In this document: positions 47,109-60,700 of the stretch, piece by piece
Numbering within the stretch: the stretch's first letter is position 1
Layout: every line of letters begins with the position of its first letter
Assembly (NCBI GenBank): GCA_030789695.1
Contig: CM061132.1
Location: 153,301,817-153,365,816, forward strand
DNA length: 64,000 bases
Source of the DNA: Scilla litardierei
Lineage: Eukaryota > Streptophyta > Magnoliopsida > Asparagales > Asparagaceae
Direction of reading: 5' to 3'
Program-made: the position numbers and the translations under genes
Notes under the pieces: generated by a model
Databases searched by the model: none
Seen by the model: only the letters and a program-made list of their open reading frames with translations
What the model was told of the DNA's origin: nothing

Positions 47109-50100
47109 CTACCAGCCTTCGGGCCCATCCCTTCCCCAGCTTCGATCATACGCCCCATCACTCCTTCCCCTGAATCCATCGCCTATAGAAGTTCATGAGG
47201 AAAATATGAGTAAAACAAATAGCAATGTATCTCTCTAACATGTGTAAACACATAGAAATGTATAGTTCGATCGAATGATAAGCCAAAACCCCTAAAACTT
47301 TTCGATCTACTGATAACAAAGGAAGCAACAGACATCCTCACATACAAAGAGGGCAATAGTTATCGGAGAGCATTTTGATCTTCCCCTTGGTGGATACTTG
47401 GTATTTGTCTTTCTTAGATCAAATTGTTTCTATCTTGGTATTTGATGGTATAGTACATTGACATCTGATAACTATGAATGAAAATGGGATTATTCTCAGA
47501 ATTGGACACACGGTCCTGATATGAATCAAGTAGGAAGTTATAAAAATCATGCAGCATAACTCATATACAGTGAGTAATTTATTTAATTATCTAAGTTTCA
47601 GACAAGCACATCACCTATCCATCATGCTCACCACAGAATTTGAATTCTCGCTAATCACATTCTCGAACTGGCTCTAACTCAGTCGCTTCGCTTATTGCCC
47701 GTTGGCGATTTATTGCTTGATTTGTTAAGCCAAACTAATTCTAGAATCACTTTAGCGATTTATTGCAAGAGTGTTGTTAAGGTAACATTCTGTTTTAAGT
47801 TATCAACACAGGGATCTAATATCATAATGAAACAAATACTTTAGCAAGAGCTAAGCATTCAAATGATAAGTCTCTTACCCCTCTCTATATCCGGCTAATT
47901 ACTGTGGCTATATCCAAGTGTCCATCCTCCGAGAATGATGCATGCCATCTTCTTCCATAGAGAGTTCTCCCAATCTGAATGATGCAACTGGTAGTTCATA
48001 TTACATTATAAAAAAGACACATGTAAAATTGGAATATCTAGGAAATCTTATATAATTAAATTATTTTGCATACAATATTGATAGCTTGGTATGTTGGCAT
48101 TTCAGCAAAAGGAAGTCGATGCTGGTATAGTTCGTACCATGCAGCTCATTTTGCACAATGAAAGGAATCCCTCACTGGCTTCTCCAATCCAAATTTGGAT
48201 TATTGCCCAGTGAGGGATTCCTTTCACAGCCTTCTTCAATCATCCTCACTGGCTTCATCGCAATGTGTTGCCCAGGAATAAGATGGAAGTTCCTTGGAGT
48301 CAATCAAGTTAATTTGAATCCATCTTGAAATAATAGATTTAGTCAATAGGAAATTGAAGAACAAAACTGTTCTACAATCAACCGATCAAAGTCCAGTTGC
48401 CACCTTCAATTTCAAAAAAACATTGAACATGAAGATAATTTCAAATAACCTCTTCTTTGGGATGAAAAATTTAAAAAATGAGAAATGTATATAACCTTCC
48501 CACTATTTGAACGTTGTTTCTCCTTGAGTTGGTTCTGAATCCACATAGCTTCTCATACCTGTGCATGTTTGTCAATAACAGATAACAGGATCATATGCAT
48601 AAATTATATGAATTGAATCTAACATTGGTGCAATGAACATAGATTTAATTTTGATTTCTCATTACTGTGGTAAAATTCAATGAAGTTAATATGGCAAATT
48701 TTGAATGATCTGCTACATTTTCCTTGCAATAGCTAATGCTAATGGCTTAGATGTGGCCCAAAGACTAACTAACCAAGTTCCAATGTGATAGATAGGTACT
48801 TACATATGGATTTTTTATGTATATGAGAAAGCTACATCATAATCATTTATGCTTGAATTGTGAAAGTAGATGTAAGTATTTCTGGACATTGATGTTGGTG
48901 TACTCCTTTCCCAGTTTGCCAACAATCCATACTTATTTAGCTCCACCTGCACACAGGACATCCATTCTTCAGTTATATAAGATGTGTAACAAAAAAGGAC
49001 ACAAAGGAAACCAATATGATACAATCATGCTCTTCATGTTATTAAAACCTGTGATGACAACTCAAAATACGAACAGACAGATATCTAATTACCACTCATG
49101 TGTCAGGTTTAACAATTGAATACATCGCTATAAATATTACATCACTTCATAATTATGCAAATTCAAATCACATAGCACCTTGCCACCTTAAGTTGTGAGC
49201 AAACTACTAAGGACCATGTCACGACCATTGGTTAAGGACTCCACAAAACTTGCATAATTTCAGTGCAAATAGAGTGCAAATAGACTGTTTTTTTTCATGC
49301 AGAAGATATTAAAAGCAACTAATACTTTGCAACTCCCCTTTTGTAAATAGTAGTATTTTGATTTCAAATTATAGACTTAATGATAAATTCATAGAGTAAG
49401 CCCGATAAGACCATTCTTTGATAGATGAGTAACCACATGGTCTATATGAATAAAATGATATATACCTGGCATGAATTCATTTATCCCCCATGGTCCATGG
49501 ACCACTTGCTAGAATTTCCACCATCCTAGCTTCCATTGAACATGAATTAAGGCTGCTCGTGGCCATTGACCTGAAAGGCAACTTTCATCAACAGGGAAAA
49601 AATAAAAAAAGTCCAAAGGGGATCAACACCCTCTAAGCTAATATTTAGATCAACACCAAATTTAGCTTCAAATATTAGTAAAACTTTCCTTCTTAGGAAA
49701 TAAATAAGAAACATCATTAAGACAAAGATATTAATAAAATTTTCCTTCTTCCATAAAGGATAAAGTCGTACTCAGTGATTTTTTGAAGGGAGTTTTCCCC
49801 AAATCATATTTTCAACCAAAATAGTACTTAAGACAACATTTTTTACATCGACTTATAATAATATCACACAACCTAAACTATATGCTAAAAGAAAAAACCC
49901 TTAACTATGAACAAATATACACAAAAATACATTTTGGATTGAACAACCATGCAGTCCAATTTCAAAAACACCACCTGTCACACAGGCATTTAAAACCAAC
50001 AAAATTTACACATGAAGCTAGGGCCGTGTGTCCTGAAAATAAAAAATAAAATCATAGATTAGAATAGAAAAATTAGAAACGAAGATATATCTAATTACTT

Positions 50101-50306
50101 TGTACAACTCACTTTTATTACCTTCATCATGTTTAAGCAGAAAACCTTTTCATCATCACATTATAAAAAGATGACGTGTCAAGCTCAATCCAAAGTGGAG
50201 AGTTAATGGGATGGGCAATAACCTAGATAAATTAAGACAAAAATTTCTTAGAAAATTAATATATATTTGATAATATGGAAAAATTTAACTTTATACATGT
50301 ATTTAC
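47109..50306. other. Helitron interior with possible exon remnants
   Basis: Several short minus-strand stretches look exon-like, for example near 47925-47995 (MNYQLHHSDWENSLWKKMAC..), 48820-48960 (VELNKYGLLANWERS..) and 49495-49572, each beside AG or GT sites. None is recognisable or long enough to call. A 19 bp perfect inverted repeat lies at 48160-48225. Confidence 0.35.
48160..48225. repeat. Perfect 19 bp inverted repeat with palindromic loop
   Basis: GAAAGGAATCCCTCACTGG (48160-48178) and its exact complement (48207-48225) enclose 28 nt that contain the palindrome AATCCAAATTTGGATT. It would fold as a long hairpin. Confidence 0.9.
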
Positions 50307-50935
50307 CTTTTTTCGTTGGAGTTGTGGAGGTCGGGCTTTTTGGAACCAAGCAAGCTCGGCAAGAACCATCTTCCACTTCTATAACAAAAAAGGTATTTGG
50401 ATGGTCAATGAACAGGATATTTTGAAAAACAAAATCTAAGATTTTTATATTACCTCGGAAAAGAAGGTTGCTTTGTCTTCGATGTGACTCGTCGCCGTTG
50501 CTTGTAAAGTTCTTTTAGCAATTTGCTGAAAATATAATAACAATAAACAATAACTAATTTTTAATGGCAAAATGGGAATGTTTGTAACGGTATGCATACC
50601 TTATCAAACCAAAATCCGATATAACCCTGTAGCTTGACATTTATGTGATTGTTTTGAAGTAACCGAACCTATGAGACCAATAATGTTAATGCAAACATAG
50701 TAGATAAAATATATAATGTAGAATTATGATAAGAAACTTACAGTTTTTGCCAAATCTTCATCATCATCTATCTATATAAAAATACAAACCAATATATTTT
50801 ATCAAACAATGCATACCGAAAACTATTAAGTCATGCAATGAAATGAAGTAAAGGAAAAAATTTCTTACCCTGCCATATATGGTAATGTGTGTCCACATTT
50901 TAAAGCTTGGTAACGTACGTATGATTATGATATAC
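50307..50935 (-). pseudogene. Five-exon gene fragment of unknown family (captured)
   Basis: Five minus-strand blocks bounded by AG and GT join in one open frame with all junctions in phase 0: 50935-50869 (..RTLPSFKMWTHITIYGR), 50771-50742 (IDDDEDLAKT), 50668-50600 (RLLQNNHINVKLQGYIG then FWFDK), 50525-50454 (QIAKRTLQATATSHIEDKA then TFFSE) and 50378-50307 (KWKMVLAELAWFQKARPPQ then LQRKK). Introns are 74-100 bp and AT-rich, as in plants. A stop follows soon after in the next possible exon (~49572). I do not recognise the family. It lies downstream of the helicase on the same strand. It may be a host gene piece or a further Helitron gene. Confidence 0.55.
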
Positions 50936-51060
50936 CTGCATGTTAGACAATAATCGATAAATAATTTTTTTAAAAGATCATTTAAACAATAATATTAATA
51001 AAACAATGTAAAGAAAGAAAGATAAAAAACTTACATACAATTTTTATCATACATTGGAAA

Positions 51061-54000
51061 TCATAGCAGAACTTCTGGGTAAACGATGTTTATTGTGTTA
51101 TTTATGTTGGGCTGAAGAAGGACACATACACGATCAAAAGATGTGCACCTTGAAAGTGCCACATAAAGATATCCATGACTGAAAACTGGGGTCCGCAAAT
51201 CAACTCCAACGAACTTTACAGATTGTCCTTGGGCTTTATTAATTGTCATAGCATATGTCACACGGACAGGAAACTGCCTTTTTGTCATATGAAAAGGTAA
51301 TTATGTAGCCGATGGTGACAAAGATATTCTTGGAATAAACACAAAACAACCGGCTTTATCCCCATTTAAAATTTGAGCTTCAATGACACGTGATGCACAT
51401 CTGACAACCATCAATCAAGTGCCATTGCAGAGCCCGTCTTTAGGTGTAATATTTCGTAATAAAATTATAGGACAACCAACCTTAAGCTCAAGTGTAAATT
51501 GTGGCAACCCAGGAGGATCCAAAGAGTTTATGTACTCAGTTGGATATCCATTTATAATGGTTGGATCGGTTTCTTCATTTTCAGACAAACTGTCTGCAGC
51601 TTGATACGTAATCTTCTGTCCCGGAAAAATGTTTAATGCAGCAGCATTTATAAAAGTGACATCATCATTCCGTGCAGAAAGAATTATTTGTTCAGTAAGG
51701 TATGCCGGAGTCACTGCACCCTCAATATCAAGCTACAGATAAATTCGAAATATTAACTCGTTTAAATCCTTGCACCTGAATATGTTAGAAGGAAGTTCTA
51801 CCACTTCTGTAGGATTTGTCCCAACCTAATACATATAGATATAATTTCAGTTTAAGGAATGGTTAAGATAAAAATAGTTCGTAAAATTGAATTAGGCTTG
51901 AAATAAAATACCTCTAAAATAAATTTTGCAAAATTTGTATTCTCAGTGGATGAGTTATTTAACCGCATATTCTGATCCAATATCAAAACTTGTACAGAGC
52001 ACCATAATACAGATCGTCTCAATGAGGCGCCAACAATTTCTTCTCGAACCCCCTTTGGTATGACGGGCAAGATTTGTCGGAAGTCACCACCAAGAACAAC
52101 AGTAATACCACCAAACGATCTGTTGTTATCACAGATATCTTTTAGCGATCGATCCACTGCCTCAACACAGTGCCGATGTTGCATAGGTACCTCATCCCAT
52201 ATTATAAGTTTCGCTTTTCTGAATAATTGTGCTTGCATGGATTGCTTGCAAAAATTACAAATTGAATTATCGTGCACATCTAACTGGATACGAAATGTGG
52301 AATGTGCAGTCCGACCTCCGCTAAGTAGCAATGATGCAATACCGGAAGACGCGACGGTGATAACTATATTTCCAAGACTACACAACATTGTTGCTATTGC
52401 ACTGTACAAAAAAGTCTTCCAGTTCCAGCACCGCTGCTCAAGAAGAATGTAGTACCTTAATTTTCAAATATGGATGAAGTAATTACTGAATAAGCATTGC
52501 GTTGTGCATCATTGAGGCAATCAATGTCTTTTTGTGCATCCATTTGTGTCGCTTTATTTATAAGTTCCTGATGTTCTTGCAACAATCTATTGCCAACAAT
52601 TGCATTCCAATCTCCAGCAGGAAGTGGCATTGGTGGAAAGTCGGATAGACACTTAACGTACTCTTCAAGCAATTCATTGATAAGGAATAATCCATAATCT
52701 TCAAGTTGGCCTTGAGTTGGGGTAGAAATTGCAAATAAAGTGTGTAGTTTATGTGGAAGATTATCGCAAATGTGCATTGAAAATTCATTCCATAATGCAA
52801 GGGGGTCGATCGGCGAACATTCGATAAGCATAATACAAAACAGTCTTCGTAATTGATATCCTGTTTTCATAATGGAAGCCTCGGAAAGACATTGTCTCCA
52901 CTCGGAATCATCTTCAAGAAGACCTCTTGCAATACATGTTGCTTTAAATGTAGGGTACTCGATAGTATTGTATGTGCGTAAATTTTCCCACGATGTTGGC
53001 CCTTTAACAACTGTTAGTAGCAACCGTAGATAAAATCGCTCACCAGAATTAGGGGATGCAAAATACATTCTGCCTATTGCATATCCAGATTGTCTTGGAG
53101 TCCAGATCTTTGTTGACGAATGCCACACAAACTTTTGAAGAAATTCTTGATATGTGAGATCATGTGCAGACTCATGCAAAGCGCAACATGTAAAAAATTC
53201 AGTCAAAGTTGTCTTCTCATTTTCAGCCCTTGACCTTATTGCATTTACATCTTCATCTGGATCAAAAATAACACGGTGTTGACCTGGTAAATGAAGTATC
53301 AATCTTTGAACTGACGGAATCTCCTGATGTAAGGGATGCTCAAATATTCGCCAAGCTTCCTCAGGTGGTCCAATATATCTTGCATCAAGGTATTGTTGGA
53401 TCTCATCTACTGCGCCCAACACCATTGTGGTCCGATCATGACCTTTATAAATATACTTATGAATGTACTACACACATCTTACCCCAACACAAACTTCAAT
53501 ATTAATATGGCAGTTAAAGCGTCTTGAGAGATACATGTTGTACGGAACAACATCTCGGTTATCAACTTGATGCCCCCTTACAGTATATCGATGTTCATTA
53601 TTACGACGACGATAAATAGGATATCCATCACGATCCATGGTTGTTGCATCTGCATAATTGCGAGGGTATTTTTTAGTACATTTACCATTTTCCATACATG
53701 AAGCATTTGGATTTCGAACACCACATGGTCCATGTACCATACATTTTGACACAGTATCGAATAATGCAGGATCTTAAGCAGGATCAGGAAATTCAGCACA
53801 AACAATTCTATCCACTTGATCACATGTACGAATCTTATCTGGACCACGAAGAAAGAAAAGAGCATGCATATGTGGAAGACCCAGTTTCTAAAATTCAATT
53901 GTAAATACATGCGCTACTTTATTTCCAAATACATTATTAACATCAATCTCCTTCATCAAAGCCTTTCTTTTTAACTCAAATACACGTGCAACTAAATCTG

Positions 54001-56757
54001 CCCGGTCGGTAGCCTTTTGATTGGGTAGTAGAGCCGAAGTAATTTCTGGCCACTTTGGATTTGCAGTCATGGTAAGAAAAATATCCGGGTGCTGGTTATA
54101 ACGTGTGATAGCCATTGAGTCTTGAAAGATTTCAAACATGTGACGGGCACTGCCAGTGAAAGATGAGGGAAGTATCATGCGTTGTCTAATTTGGTCACAT
54201 TTGACATAGGCATCAATATCTGCAAGACCCTGATATAGCTCTGAACGGAGTTTTCTTTGATTAAGTTTGATGAATGTCAAACGATGTTGCTCAGTTGCTG
54301 CCCAAGGATCAACTATGAACTCTTGGAATAATTTTCCAGCTCTCAAAATTGCAGAATACTCGTTCTGTCTTTCAAACAGACGGTAGCTATAAAACTCACA
54401 CATGGTAAGGCGTCTACTTGAGGATATGTTTTGAACTGGATCCCACTGCTTCAACTCAGGTTCCCATCCAAGCTGACCATCAGGAAATAATAAGACATAG
54501 TGTAATGGTAAGTATGCAGGATGAGCCTCATTGATTTGCATTAATTGATTATTTCCTCGAAGATGTAAAACTATATCTCGCATCCCAGAAGGTCGATAGC
54601 CATCTCCAGGTAAAATAACCGCAATCTCATCTACCGTTGGGAGGTTATAACGGCGACGATCCTTGTTTGAATTGTAATGCAAATATACAGGAAGATCATG
54701 ACCACCTAAATCTGCTTGAGCTAAAACAGAATAAGCCTGACAATATAATTTGATGAATGGATTTATGCCTGATAGACAATTTTGAATAATTTGTAAGACA
54801 TCCTCGCTCAAATGTGGATTTCTATTACTGCGTAACTCTATAGCAGAATCCGGATCATAAATGTAAAGTTGACAATAACTGGCTGTTTGATCCGGTTGTG
54901 GCAGAAGTGATCCTGTTCGATGGCGTAATTCTCCATGAATAGTAAATATGTTCGGGCCTCTGCCAGCAATCAACCTTTGATCCATTGTCGCACCAAGGCT
55001 GGTAAATGCATTAGCTGCATTATACTCCCGAGTATACTTTCGAAATGATTTTGATGCTTCACTGTCACCATCATATAATTCTCGAAGTGCTGGAGGGGGT
55101 TCGTTAAGTTTTGGCAATTTTACTTTTCCTTGCAAACAACATGTTCCAAAAAGACATGTTGTCAAAGTTGACCTCGACAACCGTTCATCCAACCAGTGTA
55201 AGGCTGAACAATGAGGGCATGGAATGTTCATTAATCCAAGATAATGTCGACCATAATCAACCTCTGTTGGTGGACCAGCTATATGATGAGTTGACCTACA
55301 AACTAACATCGAAGTTGTGCCATCATCTTCTTGTTCAGCTTGAGAAGTTGCGACTGGAGGTATTATGTGAGGTATATTAAGTGATCCTGTAGCTAAACAC
55401 CTATCCAATATAAAACCAACATTAATAAATTTACATTACATGAAAGTAGATAGATTCTATAGATAATAACCTGGAAGATGGTTTAGCATCTTGGGCTGAG
55501 ACCTCATCTTCATGTTCAACAGTAGAAGATGGTAATGCATGTGTGCTTTGAGGTATACCAAGTATACTGTTAGGAGTCATATATCGAGATATGTTTCCTT
55601 GTTTTTGTTCTCGATCTCTCCTTTTGCGTTGAGCTAAAGCCCTATCAAAAATAAACCCAAAACTAAATACAAATACAATACATGAGTAGAATTGATTTTA
55701 TGTACGGTCAGGTGGATAATAACCTTACAGATGGTCTAGGTATTTGTCTGGAAATCATATCGTTACGTAAGGCTGAGACAGCATCTTCTTGTTTAACCGG
55801 GGAAGTTGTCATCGCTGGTGATAAATGAGGCATATCAAGGACACTGTCAGAAGTCAGAGCGTGAGATATGTTTCGGTGTTCTTGTTCACGCTCTCGATCT
55901 CTCCTTCTGCGTTGAGCTAAAGACCTATCCAAATTACACCCAAACTAATTACAATTAAAATACATGATAGTAGTAAAGATTTTATGTTTAGTCGGGTGAT
56001 AATAACCTGACAGATGGTCCAGGCACTTGTCCAGAATTCATAGCGTGACGCGAGGCTGAGACATCATCTTCTTGTTCAACCGGGGAAGTTGTCAGTGCTG
56101 GTGTTATATGAGGCATATTAAGGACACTGTCAGACGTCATAGCGTGAGATATGTTTAGGTGTTCTTATTCACGCTCTCGAGCTCGCCTTCTGCATTGAGC
56201 TAAAGACCTATCCAAATTACACCCAAACTAATTACAATTAAAATACATGATAGTAGTATAGATTTTATGTTTAGTCAGGTGATAATAACCTAATATAGGG
56301 TCTAGGTACTTGTCCAGAATTCATAGCGTTCCGCGAGGATGAGACAGCATCTTCTTGTTCAACCGGGAAAGTTGTCAGCGCTGGTGTTATATGAGGCATA
56401 TCAAGGACACTGTCAGACGTCAGAGCGTGAGATATGTTTCGGTGTTCTTGTTCACGCTCTCGATCTCGCCTTCTGCGTTGAGCTAAAGACCTATCCAAAT
56501 TACACCCAAACTAATTACAATTAAAATACAGTAGAGTATATTGGCACATTCAAATGGAAATAACCTGGCAGATGGTTCTACGTCGTGTTCAAAAATTGTA
56601 TCATTATGATTCCTTTTATGTTGCCATTGTCGCAAGGGAGAAATGCGACGAACACTTGGTAGTGAAGAACTAATCATAGGCTCAGTGAGAGAGCTATGTT
56701 GTTCTTGTCCTTTCCGTGAGGCTAATACGTCACTATCAAAAGATGCCTAAATTGAGT
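51061..56757 (-). pseudogene. Helitron Rep-helicase (RepHel), inactivated
   Basis: Minus-strand order: duplicated N-terminal exons (56757-55450), Helitron-like N domain (55408-53888; RRYNLPTVDEIAVILPGDG, DIFLTMTANPKWPEI), the Rep HUH motif (LPHMHALFF, about 53864-53872), the Tyr region (YIHKYIYKGHDR, near 53450), then a Pif1-type helicase (Walker A near 52411-52435, Walker [26 protein letters not shown]) and the C-terminal TINKAQGQS...[10 protein letters not shown]...NIVYPEVLL, ending at 51061. An 86 bp GT-AG intron fits 51826-51911. It is dead: in-frame stops at 53888, 53774, 53468, 52457 and 51302, plus a one-base loss in Walker A. Rep nicks and joins DNA and the helicase unwinds it for rolling-circle transposition. 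Confidence 0.9.
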
Positions 56758-56760
56758 GCA
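55391..56760 (-). repeat. Tandem 283 bp exon-intron repeats in RepHel N-terminus
   Basis: The junction GAGCTAAAG(A/C)CCTATC recurs at 55631, 55914, 56197 and 56480, exactly 283 bp apart; a diverged fifth copy is at 55391. Each unit is an exon starting SLAQRRRRDREREQEHRN, with a stretch like LDMPH..PA.TT.PV.QEDAVS and ending PRP..R, plus a ~75 bp intron. Introns split an AG|G arginine codon on both sides, so the exon is symmetric and could be multiplied without frame loss. The unit at 56197 has a stop (GAATAAGAA). Confidence 0.8.
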
Positions 56761-56900
56761 TAGCATAAACTTGATTAATGATGATAAATCAAGCATGAAT
56801 ACAGTAGTTTATACTAACAATTTCCATACCGTTCGCATGTTGGTGTGAAGCAAATGGGAATGCGAAAATCCTTAGGCCGGTCAAAGAATACCAACGTACA

Positions 56901-57680
56901 ACTGAATCATTTAAACTTAGTGTTAACATAATTTTATCATAGTTGAATATTCTGAGCAAATGAGTGAATTTGACATATTCAAATGAGTTTGAAGGTTGAC
57001 ATATTCAAATTTTATCACAGTTTATAAAATTTGAAGCGAAATTGACATAGTCATTTGAAGTTTATCACTCTTATGAATAAATTTGACAAATTTAAATTCC
57101 ATCTGTCAAACTGTGACATATTCAATTGCTCAGTTTCTGGGCATCAGGACCCTAATCCAAATAGCAAAATATGCAAATGACAGGATGTGTTGATACAATT
57201 AGCATATTCATATTTTGATACAATTTCTAACCAAGCATAAGGAATTTTATCAACAACTCTAATTTTGCAGTTTCCTGTCAATACTCAAATTATATTGTTT
57301 TTCTAATTGATCCTGTCAATACTCAAATTATACTCAGTGTCTGGAGTATTTGGAGTATTTGGAGTATCCCAAAATAGAGGATTGAGCTCCCAAAATGGAG
57401 TATTTGGAGCTCAATATTCCAAATACTCCAAATACTCCAAATAATTTTTAAACTGCAACTTTAAAATACTCCATGTCCTCCCAAAATGGAGTATTTGGAG
57501 TATCCCAATTTGGGGTATTGAGCTCAAATGCTAAACTTATTGTTACTGAGTATTTGGAGTATCCCAAGATGGCAACGTTGTTCTCTCCAACTTCCCTCAT
57601 TGTACTCTCCAAATTAATTCCCTCTCCAAATTAATTCCCTCCAAGTTCCGGTTAGATGGAAACGTGAGGGAGATGGCTCT
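56901..57680. other. AT-rich region with TTTGGAGTA fold-back
   Basis: 57343-57367 (GGAGTATTTGGAGTATTTGG..) and 57413-57442 are inverted copies with one mismatch, and ATTGAGCTCC/GGAGCTCAAT pairs further inside, giving a ~100 nt fold-back. No gene is seen. Confidence 0.6.
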
Positions 57681-57707
57681 GATGTGATCAAATAATTTGA
57701 TCACATC
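57681..57707. repeat. Perfect 12 bp inverted repeat
   Basis: GATGTGATCAAA-TAA-TTTGATCACATC, flanked by pyrimidine/purine-rich sequence. No function is assigned. Confidence 0.9.
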
Positions 57708-60700
57708 ACCAATTTCCCCCCTAACTTTCCCTCCTAAGTTTCCCTCCAATTCAGCCAACGGGTTGAGGGTTCTTCAAATGGAGTTCAATTTCATTCAAAT
57801 TTCATTCACTGAGTTCAATTTCATTCATTCACTGAGTTCAATTTCATTCATATTTCATTCAAATTCAAGTCAAATTCATAAGAGTTCAAATTACATGCTG
57901 ACTAGGACACAGCAGTATGACTGGACGGATGACTGGGACAAAATTCTAATTATTCATGCTTTATAGAATAGAAATATATATGTCTCAGGATGCACATTTT
58001 TTGCATGTAAACTGTAATAACATTAAAAACATCAAAAATCCCAGTGTGCTATCAACATCAATAAAACCTGTAATATAATGTTTCAAAAAATGTTTCAAAA
58101 AGAACTTATAAAAACCGTAACTATAATTTCCAACTGCTCCAACTATTGTTGATAATATGCATATGCACACCATTTTATCAAATCGCACCAGTAAATTCTC
58201 CAAATGCAACAACATTTGTTTCAAGAACTCATGTCAAAAAAATGTTTTTATCAACTCAAAGCATATAATTTTTGGTTGAACTTACATATTCAAAGCATAC
58301 AGTAGAATGGGTCATAATTATAAGTTCTCACGTAACTTGGAATAGGACTGAAGTACCTGATTTCTATTTAAAGCATACACCAGAAAATTATGCAAATTGG
58401 AAATAAAGTACCCTGCAAATTGGAAGTACCTTGCAAGTAGGAAATTGGAAATGTGAGTACTTAATTCAAAGCATAAACTAAAAATAATAGGACTGAAGTA
58501 CACTACAAATTGGAAATCCGTAACTCAAACATGTACGATCAAAAATATATGTAAGTTCCAATGGGTCATACTTATCAACTCAAAGCATTTGTTTCAAATA
58601 ATGTTGATAACTAAAAAATGTAAGTCCAAAAAATGTAAGTTGAAAATTGAAAATCTGAATGCCATGATATTTGAAACTTGCTTTATCTGAAAAGTGAAAC
58701 TTTTGAATTGAGTTCAAGTTCCAAAATCTGAGTATATTAACTTGAGTACATTAACTTGACCACTTTGTTAAAAATGAAAGGGTCATGATCCACACATGAG
58801 TTCAAAATCTGAAAATTGAGTACATTAACTTGCTTTTTCATTCACACATGAGTTATACTATAACCAGAGTTATCCCCGTCAATACTTGCTACAGAATTTG
58901 AATTTGAAAACTGGATATGCACTCAAATTGACTTGCTATAATGTTTGAGTATTCAAACATTATATTTGGGTATCCTGAATATTCTGTAGCATTTGATAAT
59001 TGGATTCAAAAATTATGGGGATGGAGGAATCCTGATGTTGAAATTTTTGATTGAGTTTAAACTGAAATATCCTGATGTTGAAATTGATACTTCATTCAAA
59101 AATTCATTGAGATATCCTGAGAATTCATTCAAAAATTATCAACTCATCCAAAATTCTGTGAATTCAAAATTTGATATACATTATCAAATGCTACAGAATA
59201 TCCAATCAGAAATGCAATGAAGTTTGATATTCTGTAGCATTTGATATTCTATGAAGTTTGATATTCAATGAAGTTTGATATTCTGTAGCATTTGATATTC
59301 AATGAAGTTTGAGTACAAAATTCAATGAAGTTTGATATTATGTAGCAGTTGAAATTCAATGAACAAAAATTTGATATGCTGTAGCATTCTGTACTTAAAT
59401 TCAATGAAGTTGATACAAATATTCCCTCCATTTTCTGAATGTGAATGAATGAAGTATCAAATTTCTTCAAATGAGTTCTTCAAATGAGTTCTCAGATATC
59501 CTGTGAAATTGATACTTCATTCAGTGAATTTGATACTTCAATGAGATATCTCAACAATGTGAAGGAATTTGTAAACAATGGGAACTCATTTGAATTTGTA
59601 AATGAATTTATGAACTTCAACAATGTAAACAATGAGATATCGCAACAATGTGTAAATATTTGATATCAACAATGTTGTTGATATTAACAATGAGTTGATT
59701 TCAACAATGTGTATCAGTTGATATAAATGAGATATCACAGTTAAATTCATTCAACAATGTGTTCAATTCAACAAATTCAAATGAGTTCAGTTGATATTAC
59801 AAATTCATCTGAACAATGTGAACTCATTTGATACTTCTTTTACACTCAAACTTATTCCAGAAATTGAAACTTCAGTCACTGAGATATCCTAAAGTTGAAA
59901 TTGATTTGATTGAGTTTAAAATGTTATTCACAGAGTTATATCATATGTGATCCCCACGTAAAGATATAACTATGTGAATGATTTGAAAATCTGTGAATGG
60001 ATGAATGATAAGATTCTGATATCAAATGTATTCACAGGAATTTGAAGTATTTAGTGAATTTCTGTGAATGAGTGAAGTGAATTTTGTGAATTTTGTGAAT
60101 GAAGTTGATTTCAACATCAGGTCCATTCACTTCATTTGATATAACTAAGATTCTAGTGAATGAAGTTATATAACTTCATTCACTAAAATCAGGTCCATTC
60201 ACTTCATATCAAATCACTTCATTCACTAAGATTCTAGTGAATGATTTGAAAATCTGTGAATGGATGAATGATATGATTCTGATATCAAATGTATTCACAT
60301 GATATCAAGATATACAACTTTGATTTGAAAATTTGATATATCAAATGTATTCACAGGATTTTATCAAGATATCCATTCACAGATTTGATATACAACTTTG
60401 ATTTGATATCCATTCAATGGATGAATGATAAGATTCTAATATCAAAAGTATTCACAGGATATCAAGATATACAACTTTGATTTGAAAATTTGATATATCA
60501 AATGTATTCACAGGATTTTATCAAGATATCCATTCACAGATTTGATATACAACTTTGATTTGATATCCATTCAAGATATACAACATATCAAGATTCTCAA
60601 ACTTATTTTCAAAAATTCACAAGATATCAAGATATTTGAAGTATATTCACAAAATTCTGATATACAACTCAAACTGATAAAATCAAAATTTTCATATACA

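Larger units (their letters stand above)
45088..56900 (-). mobile_element. Large Helitron with decayed Rep-helicase and captured gene pieces
   Basis: The 3' end is clear on the minus strand: AACCGTGCCCGCGGGCACGG, then GTTATGACTAG ending at 45088 before a T. It is the same terminus as the small Helitron, preceded by the same minisatellite. The Rep-helicase pseudogene is on the minus strand at 51061-56757, and captured fragments lie between it and the 3' end. The 5' TC end was not found. The right boundary given is only the limit of the recognisable gene; a TCTATATTACAATTGAG-like start was not seen up to 64000. Confidence 0.8.
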
